NCBI GenBank assembly: GCA_004292985.1
Contig: RDXT01000597.1
Span: 1 to 8,258, forward strand
DNA length: 8,258 nt
Source of the DNA: Bacteroidota bacterium
GTDB taxonomy: Bacteria; Bacteroidota; Bacteroidia; J057
Direction of reading: 5' to 3'
Below are positions 7,450 to 8,258 of the stretch, one piece after another. The position numbers and the translations under genes were made by a program. The notes under the pieces are model-generated. The model ran no database searches, was not told the origin of the DNA, and was given only the letters and a program-made list of their open reading frames with translations. The first letter of the stretch is position 1, and every line of letters starts with the position of its first letter.

Positions 7450-8258
7450 TTATGTCTGAATCTCCTGTGCTTTTTGCTTCAGCCAGGCCAGACCTGCTGT
7501 ATCAGGATGGGATTCGAGGAACTGTATCAGGTGCTCAGCGCGTTCCTGTCCGGCATAAAACCGCAAAAAGAGTTGCATAGCCCGGACCAGATGCTGGAAA
7601 AGGCGCTGCTGATAGGCCGATATACGTCGGTTTCGCCGCAAAAAAGTGCGCAGGCTATTTATATCGTATTCCAGACCCTCAAAATCACCCATTTCGTAAT
7701 AGGTTTTGATGAGCAGCACCCGTGCATCGAGCTGATAATAGAGGTCATTCCACTCTGACCGGCGCAGCAGGCGTAATACCTGCCGGTATTCACCCCTCGA
7801 AAAGGCCAGATACGCCTGATTATAGGCATAGACTGACTCATGTTCGGCGGGAGGGAGTTGCAAATGATAGGATTCGATAAATCTTTCTGTCCGCTCAAAC
7901 TCCCGCAGGCGCACCCCGATAGCCACCACGTTTTTGAAGTGGCCAGGAGCAAGATACCCGTTTTCGAGCAAAAGTTCCCGGCTGAGCAGGCTGCCATAAA
8001 TCTCGAAAATGGCGGTGCCTGCCTCGGCTTCCCCCTGGTTAAGGCGCTTGATACACACGTTGAGCAGCAGGAAGTAGAGATTTCTCTGCTCAGCCTCCGG
8101 AATCTGCTGACCTGATTCTTCGAGCAGGTGCCTTAGCCGGGCAAATGAAGGTGCATCGGAGGGATCGAGCAGAATCTGAAGCCCGGCGAGGTACAACTGG
8201 ATCAGTGTATGCGTCTGGTAAAGGTCTGTCCGGGCCTCTGCACACACCGCTTCTATCA
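7450..8258 (-). CDS. Unassigned all-helical, TPR-like protein, C-terminal part (5' end outside window)
   Basis: The frame is open on the minus strand from the right edge to a TAA stop at 7450-7452, giving at least 268 residues. A GTG at 8245-8247 could serve as a start, but the frame continues upstream (IEAVCAEARTDL) to the edge, so I treat the gene as cut by the window. The product is Leu/Arg/Tyr-rich, without signal peptide, membrane segment or catalytic motif in the visible part, and reads as successive amphipathic helix pairs. VYAYNQAYLAFSRGEYRQVL followed by DARVLLIKTYYEMGDFEGL has TPR-like spacing of small and aromatic residues. I do not recognise a named family; from memory, large helical-repeat proteins of this look occur in Saprospiraceae as hypothetical proteins, but I cannot verify that here. 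A cytoplasmic scaffold or protein-interaction role is the most that can be inferred. It converges on the SusC/D operon with 54 bases between the stops, and no terminator of its own is seen. Confidence 0.75.
   Translation of the reverse strand, partial: IEAVCAEARTDLYQTHTLIQLYLAGLQILLDPSDAPSFARLRHLLEESGQQIPEAEQRNLYFLLLNVCIKRLNQGEAEAGTAIFEIYGSLLSRELLLENGYLAPGHFKNVVAIGVRLREFERTERFIESYHLQLPPAEHESVYAYNQAYLAFSRGEYRQVLRLLRRSEWNDLYYQLDARVLLIKTYYEMGDFEGLEYDINSLRTFLRRNRRISAYQQRLFQHLVRAMQLFLRFYAGQERAEHLIQFLESHPDTAGLAWLKQKAQEIQT

Noticed and set aside
7474..7758. 94-codon plus-strand frame opposite the helical protein gene
   Set aside because: The minus-strand frame is open for over 800 bases with coherent helical-repeat character; this frame lacks any such features.
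1..8258. CRISPR arrays, tRNA or rRNA genes, insertion sequences, attachment sites
   Set aside because: No regularly spaced repeats, RNA-gene motifs, transposase frames or terminal inverted repeats were seen by eye. Genes occupy all but about 320 bases of the window.

Overview
The window reads as Bacteroidota chromosome, probably from the Saprospiria/Chitinophagia side of the phylum. The grounds are a SusC/SusD outer-membrane pair, a Bacteroidota-style promoter (TTG plus TAnnTTTG-like elements), no Shine-Dalgarno sequence before either visible start codon, and a large CTEQ-type alpha-2-macroglobulin. The family assignments are firm; the lineage is an inference.

Layout. (1) 1-2412, plus strand: the C-terminal ~803 codons of an alpha-2-macroglobulin family protein whose start lies outside the window. 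The end of a bait-like Pro/Ala/Arg linker, the A2M domain, the thioester domain with an intact CTEQ motif, and the C-terminal macroglobulin domain are visible. (2) 2413-2662: a 250-base intergenic region holding an intrinsic terminator for the A2M gene, a candidate promoter, a perfect 7-bp inverted repeat at the predicted transcription start, and a near-perfect tandem repeat in the leader. (3) 2663-5887 and 5908-7395: a SusC-like TonB-dependent transporter and a SusD-like lipoprotein, 20 bases apart, clearly one operon, closed by a strong terminator with a UUCG tetraloop at 7419-7447. (4) 7450-8258, minus strand: the C-terminal part of an all-helical, TPR-like protein that I cannot assign to a named family; it converges on the SusC/D operon.

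Function. SusC and SusD should form an outer-membrane 'pedal-bin' importer: the lipoprotein binds and lids the substrate on the cell surface, and the TonB-driven barrel takes it in. No hydrolase, ECF sigma factor, anti-sigma factor or hybrid two-component regulator lies beside the pair within the window, so the substrate cannot be read from context. The upstream A2M is an envelope protease trap by homology and has its own terminator, so it is probably a separate transcription unit. I see no clear case for a wholly new system. The items most worth a second look are the structured 5' leader of the SusC/D operon, the shortened plug segment of the SusC protein, and the unassigned helical protein at the right edge.
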